Of a stretch of 16,866 nucleotides of DNA, positions 13,552 through 16,866 are shown in pieces. Every line of letters begins with the position of its first letter. Positions within the stretch are counted from its first letter, which is position 1. This stretch comes from JAGTVB01 sp964624765 (GTDB taxonomy: Bacteria > Pseudomonadota > Gammaproteobacteria > HK1), in NCBI GenBank assembly GCA_964624765.1, contig CAZUZO010000080.1:1-16866 (forward strand), in the 5' to 3' direction. Made by a program: the position numbers and the translations under genes. The notes beneath the pieces were generated by a model. The model was not told the DNA's origin, searched no databases, and saw only the letters and a list, made by a program, of their open reading frames with translations.

Positions 13552-14783
13552 CCCTGGCGGGGTGGCCTGCCACCGGATTCATTCAGCGGCGGCAGCATGC
13601 TGGCGAGATTCTCCCCGCTGCGCAGGGCCAACCAGGCAAGGATATCTTCGCGGCGAATCAGTCCCCGTACCGTACCCTGATCAACGACGGGTAGCTGGTT
13701 AACACCCCGTTGCGACAGAGTCGCCATCGCATCCGCCGCGTCAGCCTCCGGTAGTACCTGTGCCACGTCTTGCGCGCCAGTCATGATGTCGCCAACGGCC
13801 GTGCTCGGCCAAGCCTCCTGCTTCACCTTGCGGATATCCTGCAAGCACACGATTCCAACCCACCGTTCCCCATCCAGCACCGGAAACGCGCGCTGGCCGC
13901 TCGGCATGAGGTGTTCCTCCACCAGAGTGTCCAAGCGCATGTTGGGCTCCACGGTGACGAATCGAGTCTGCATGAGGCGGCTGACAGGGACGTTCTCAAG
14001 CGATTCGCGCACCAGCAGCTGTCGGTAGCTGACCAGTGCAGCGTTGTGGAGGAACCAGCCGATGAAAGCCAACCACATACCGCTGACCAATCCGGTACCG
14101 AAGATGGGCATACGAAGCCCGAACATCATCCCAAAACCCATCATGATCAGTACCCAGGCAAAGACCTGCCCCAGCCGTGAGGCCCACTGAGTCGCCCGGC
14201 GCAGATCCCCGGTGATTCCCCACAGCAAAGCACGCAGCACCCGTCCGCCGTCCAATGGGAACCCCGGCACAAGATTAAATACGGCCAGAAAAATATTGAT
14301 GGGGCCAAGCCACATCAGCAGCGTGGCGAGAGGCCCAAGCTGGGAAAAAAATTGTTGCGGATCGGCAGCATCCACTTCCAGGGGCCCGACGATGAGCGCC
14401 GCCAGCAGCAGGAACATCACTCCCAACACCAGACTGACAAGCGGTCCCACGAGGCTCATCCACAATTCTGCCCGCCAAGTGTGCGGCTCGTGTTGCATTT
14501 CCGCCATGCCGCCGAAGATGAATAAGGTGATGCGCTTAATCTCGATGCCCTGCGCGCGGCCCACTAAGGCATGAGAAAGCTCATGCAGGAAGACTGAAGC
14601 GAAAAACAACAAAGAGGCCCCCAACGCGGTTAGCCATGCCAGCCCGGGAGACCATTGCGGATGCCAACTCGGAAATACCCCGCCCGCCAGACTCAGGGTA
14701 ATTAGAAAGAAAATGATGAACAGGCTCCAGTCGACACGGACATCGATACCCGCCACTCGACCGATATGGAAACCACCGCCCAT
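13548..14783 (-). CDS. Site-2 protease (M50 metallopeptidase) with two CBS domains
   Basis: 411 residues. An N-terminal membrane domain (~1-255) contains the zinc motif HELSH at 67-71 (Glu68 as catalytic base) within a hydrophobic helix. The second motif, NLVPGFPLDGGR, at 170-181 supplies the third zinc ligand Asp178. Hydrophobic segments lie at about 19-35, 48-75, 105-133, 150-172 and 203-240. Residues ~255-395 are two CBS repeats (VSRLMQTRFVTVEPN and VGDIMTGAQDVAQVL). In this S2P subgroup they face the cytoplasm and may bind adenine nucleotides to control the protease. Such enzymes cut transmembrane segments of regulatory proteins. No partner anti-sigma factor is adjacent. A good GGGAGAG lies just before the ATG. 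The TGA stop belongs to the end of a dispersed-repeat fragment, so the last residues (RPPRQG) may not be ancestral. Confidence 0.93.
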   Translation of the reverse strand: MGGGFHIGRVAGIDVRVDWSLFIIFFLITLSLAGGVFPSWHPQWSPGLAWLTALGASLLFFASVFLHELSHALVGRAQGIEIKRITLFIFGGMAEMQHEPHTWRAELWMSLVGPLVSLVLGVMFLLLAALIVGPLEVDAADPQQFFSQLGPLATLLMWLGPINIFLAVFNLVPGFPLDGGRVLRALLWGITGDLRRATQWASRLGQVFAWVLIMMGFGMMFGLRMPIFGTGLVSGMWLAFIGWFLHNAALVSYRQLLVRESLENVPVSRLMQTRFVTVEPNMRLDTLVEEHLMPSGQRAFPVLDGERWVGIVCLQDIRKVKQEAWPSTAVGDIMTGAQDVAQVLPEADAADAMATLSQRGVNQLPVVDQGTVRGLIRREDILAWLALRSGENLASMLPPLNESGGRPPRQG

Positions 14784-14874
14784 ACATTCTCTCCCTCACA
14801 TCGATCAAGCTTTACGATCCCCGGACCAGGAGACACACGCATGACGGCTGCGGCGCCGGCCGGCTGAACAGATT

Positions 14875-14903
14875 TTGCGGCGCCCTACGTATTGCATCAG
14901 AAT
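14875..14903 (+). promoter_or_regulatory. Candidate promoter of the PLDc_N-type peptide gene
   Basis: TTGCGG (14875-14880) and CAGAAT (14898-14903) are spaced by 17 bases. The leader would be about 33 bases. It lies in the 159-base divergent region shared with the S2P gene. Confidence 0.3.
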
Positions 14904-14942
14904 GACGTCAGAAACACAAAACACAACGCCGAAGAATCAATT

Positions 14943-15125
14943 ATGAGTATCGAGACTGGGGGCCTATTCGGATTTATTCTGCTGGTCCTCGATGTATGGG
15001 CGATCGTTCATACCGTGCAAAGCCGCGCCGGGACCGGGACAAAGGTGGTTTGGATCGTGCTGATCTTGCTGCTGCCCTTGCTCGGCTTGATTCTATGGCT
15101 GCTGTTCGGCCCGCGGGCCCGCTGA
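14943..15125 (+). CDS. Small two-helix membrane protein, PLDc_N type
   Basis: 60 residues. Helix one (~7-24, LFGFILLVLDVWAIVHTV) and helix two (~35-56, VVWIVLILLLPLLGLILWLL) enclose a short charged loop (QSRAGTGTK). The protein ends FGPRAR. This is the pattern of the PLDc_N domain (phospholipase D N-terminal membrane region) found as stand-alone peptides in many bacteria: a W-I-V-L start to helix two, then Leu/Pro and a final 'W.LFGPR'. Their function is unknown, and this one has no catalytic part. The ATG at 14943 is chosen because the frame upstream has only a TTG and no homology. It diverges from the site-2 protease gene with 159 bases between starts. Confidence 0.75.
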   Translation: MSIETGGLFGFILLVLDVWAIVHTVQSRAGTGTKVVWIVLILLLPLLGLILWLLFGPRAR

Positions 15126-15620
15126 GAGTGTTTAGGCAGCTTCTTCACCCCTACACCACCCTTCCATTGAGGGCGAACGCCTATTCAAGGCATGGTTCAG
15201 AGTGACTACGCAGATGGTGTTGTCCGTGCACCGACCGGCTGGCAGGCGTCTGGCCGAGTCTATATTCCGGCCCAGCCGCACCCTGTTTCCTAACGGTTCG
15301 TCGATCGGATCTATGAGGCCGACGGTCAGGCTGGCACACCCACAATTGAAGCATCATCGGCCACCACGAAGGTTTTGGCTGATCCGCTGCCTTGCCCCGG
15401 GCGGGGGGAAACGGGGAGCAGGCGAAGATGCCATGACGCCCCCTGGCGGCACCTCCATTCGTAACTAACACTCACCGCCGCACTGTTGCCAAGAAAGACA
15501 CCCGTTGTCTTGTTGCACCGGGCAATCAAACCCGTGCCGGATAGCGGCATTCGCTGGGCCTGCCGGGCGAACGGTGCATTCATGGACTTCCACTTAACAA
15601 CTCAACAAGGATAAAGAAGA
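15126..15620. other. Intergenic region with no recognised gene
   Basis: About 495 bases between the PLDc_N peptide and the HTH gene. Short frames on both strands overlap each other, with no ribosome-binding site and no recognisable domain. It is probably decayed DNA from the same mobile-element-rich tract. Confidence 0.35.
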
Positions 15621-15860
15621 TTGGAGCTCCACCATCTCAATCAACGCCCGCTGGCCGAGCGCTGCAGGATCCCTGACACCACCCTGGAACGGTCACACAG
15701 CAAAGGCATTGGACCCCCGTACCTCAAGATCCACGGGTGGGAGCAGTACCGGCTGAGCGACCTGGAGTCCCATGAACAGATGCCTGCGCGCCTCGATGGA
15801 GCGGGTACGGGTGGTTCAGTAAAGGCATCTCAGGCCCCGAACGCTTCGCTGGTGAAGTGA
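15621..15860 (+). CDS. Small HTH protein, AlpA/excisionase (MerR-like HTH_17) type
   Basis: 79 residues from a TTG start, with AAGGA and AAGAAGA just upstream. Residues ~4-50 fit the HTH_17 fold: LNQRPLAERCRIPDTTLERS (helix-turn-helix), then GIGPPYLKIHG and YRLSDLESHE (the wing and closing helix). In homologues as I recall them the recognition helix reads 'TLERWRSEGIGP' and the wing 'GRVRYRLEDIE'. Here Trp is Ser, and the wing reads GWEQYR, so DNA binding may be impaired. Such proteins act as excisionases or regulators in integrated elements, fitting the recombinase and transposase relics in this window. The C-terminal ~25 residues (LDGAGTGGSVKASQAPNASL) look disordered or non-ancestral. It could be a gene in decay. 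Confidence 0.55.
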   Translation: MELHHLNQRPLAERCRIPDTTLERSHSKGIGPPYLKIHGWEQYRLSDLESHEQMPARLDGAGTGGSVKASQAPNASLVK

Positions 15861-16003
15861 TTCGTCGCCATAATCCTCCTTGTTTCTCCCCGCAGGGTGG
15901 TGTGGGGACTGGGGGGTAAAGGCAATAGCGTTCAATGAAGCATAACGATGGCCTCGTCGAAGGCTTTGGTGGGTTGAGGATAGTTGCGATGCACGCATGC
16001 TCA

Positions 16004-16047
16004 GGGTTACATCTTGCAACCATATATCTTTATTCAAGATGTGACCC
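16004..16047. repeat. REP-like palindrome, copy 2
   Basis: GGGTTACATCTTGCAA at the left pairs with TTCAAGATGTGACCC at the right around an AT-rich centre (CCATATATCTTTA). It matches the element at 12715-12757 at roughly four bases in five. It lies about 170 bases beyond the 3' end of the RAYT-like relic. Confidence 0.65.
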
Positions 16048-16218
16048 CATCATACTCGTAAAGACCCCAATGCTTCCTAGCGCCCACCAGCGCATCCACT
16101 GCAGCACTGACCGTGTGTTCCGCGGGGCACCCGGTGGTCTCCATCAAGTTCCAGTGCGGCCACACCGCTGCCCCCCTTGGCCGGCCCGACGAGAGCGTAT
16201 CCCTCGGGCCACCCGAGC
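16048..16218. other. Short spacer between palindrome and RAYT relic
   Basis: A minus-strand frame at 16077-16259 (starting MRQIPDPRVRDDPELGWPEG) is open but overlaps the end of the transposase relic and is not recognised. Nothing else is seen. Confidence 0.3.
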
Positions 16219-16820
16219 TCAGGGTCGTCGCGGACTCTCGGATCGGGGATCTGCCTCAAATGCCCGAAGCGCCCGGCTGACCGTCATGTAGTGCACACCA
16301 AAGAAATCGCCGATCTCTTTCATCGTGTAGGCGCCGGTGACGTATGCCTTGGCCAAGGCCATATTGCGGTCAGTGTAGGTTGATTGATAATACTCTAGCG
16401 GCTTGGCGACCGATCGACGATGGGCCTTCGACACCTCGCATAGCTCATCGGGTGGTTTCGCGTCTCGGAACTCGGCAACGAAGGTCGGGTTACCGAGCAG
16501 CACCTGGTGCTGGACATCATCGAGCGGGCTGGTCCTGCCACCCCCTCCAGGACGAAGTATGCGAATGCGCGCCGCGCCCGTTGATGTTGTGGAGCGAAGC
16601 GGGATAGCAACCAATCGGTATCCAGCCAATCCGGCGCCTCGCTGCGACCGATCACAGCCCGGTAGCTACTCCAGGGCCAATCGCCTCGGTCATCGACCAT
16701 GTGCGCACAGACAGCATTGAGGACCACATAGGCGCCCAGATAGATGTCCTCCCGCTGGTCGCCCCTCGAGGTGACATGGTAGAGGGCACCGGGAAACTCG
16801 AGACGGAGCGGCCTAGCCAC
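16219..16820 (-). pseudogene. REP-associated tyrosine transposase (RAYT), catalytic core deleted
   Basis: From a GTG at 16820 the frame reads ARPLRLEFPGALYHVTSRGD and QREDIYL, the typical RAYT start. It then jumps to AYVVLNAVCAHMVDDRGDWP and WSSYRAVIG, which normally lies about 75 residues later. The missing part contains the His-hydrophobic-His (HUH) metal site and the start of the catalytic-tyrosine helix, so the protein cannot cut DNA. Near 16530 a frameshift moves the reading to a second frame with SPLDDVQHQVLLGNPTFVAE, then PLEYYQSTYTDRNMALAKAY and a C-terminal HTH (TGAYTMKEIGDFFGVHYMTV). Family RAYTs are Y1-type single-strand transposases that bind REP hairpins. The two palindromes at 12715 and 16004 are the likely partners. 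Confidence 0.85.
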
Positions 16821-16866
16821 CTTCAGCGTTCTTTACTTCTCACGAACCTTCTCGCGTTACTTCAGA

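Noticed and set aside
1..16866. CRISPR arrays, tRNA, rRNA or phage structural genes
   Set aside because: No regularly spaced repeats, cloverleaf-like sequences, rRNA signatures or capsid/tail motifs were seen on either strand.

Overview
The window is GC-rich, mostly about 60% GC, with AT-richer intergenic islands. It looks like a gammaproteobacterial chromosome segment. The delta-9 desaturase matches the Pseudomonas DesA type including its C-terminal extension. The Crp/Fnr pair is of a type I associate with environmental gammaproteobacteria, and a near-perfect IscR type-1-like box is present. A Chromatiales-like or activated-sludge gammaproteobacterium would fit, but the sequence alone does not fix the genus.

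Layout. Positions 1-2100 are a graveyard of mobile-element relics: an IS630-type transposase fragment, a large serine recombinase with an internal deletion, and an IS4-type transposase C-terminus. Positions 2108-3706 (minus) hold an intact B12-binding radical SAM enzyme standing alone. Positions 4100-5240 hold a trypsin-like peptidase gene bracketed by two same-orientation copies of a ~145-bp dispersed repeat, followed by a decayed fragment of a cyclic beta-1,2-glucan synthase. Positions 5772-8118 hold a small possible DNA-binding protein (minus) divergent from two Crp/Fnr-type regulators in tandem, followed by a DesA-type desaturase (8405-9586). Positions 9857-10462 hold an IscR-like site followed by two small genes of 74 and 44 codons. 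The second small gene ends inside another repeat copy. Positions 11378-12715 encode a CPA1-type cation/proton antiporter whose stop codon touches a REP-like palindrome. Positions 12783-13429 are a decayed gene resembling the DUF1828 family. Positions 13548-15125 hold a membrane site-2 protease with two CBS domains (minus), divergent from a tiny PLDc_N-type membrane protein. The right end has a small excisionase-like HTH gene, a second REP-like palindrome, and a REP-associated tyrosine transposase that has lost its catalytic core.

How it fits together. The intact genes form an envelope- and stress-flavoured set: desaturase, antiporter, S2P with CBS domains, PLDc_N peptide, peptidase and Crp/Fnr regulators. 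They sit in DNA heavily reshaped by transposable elements. No operon longer than two genes is convincing. The clearest unusual signals are: (i) the dispersed repeat whose end sequence supplies the stop codon of two genes and whose body creates a false N-terminus for the peptidase; (ii) the IscR-type operator in front of an uncharacterised 74-aa gene; (iii) REP-like palindromes matching a dead RAYT gene. I did not find a clear new multi-gene system, a CRISPR array, a tRNA or an rRNA.
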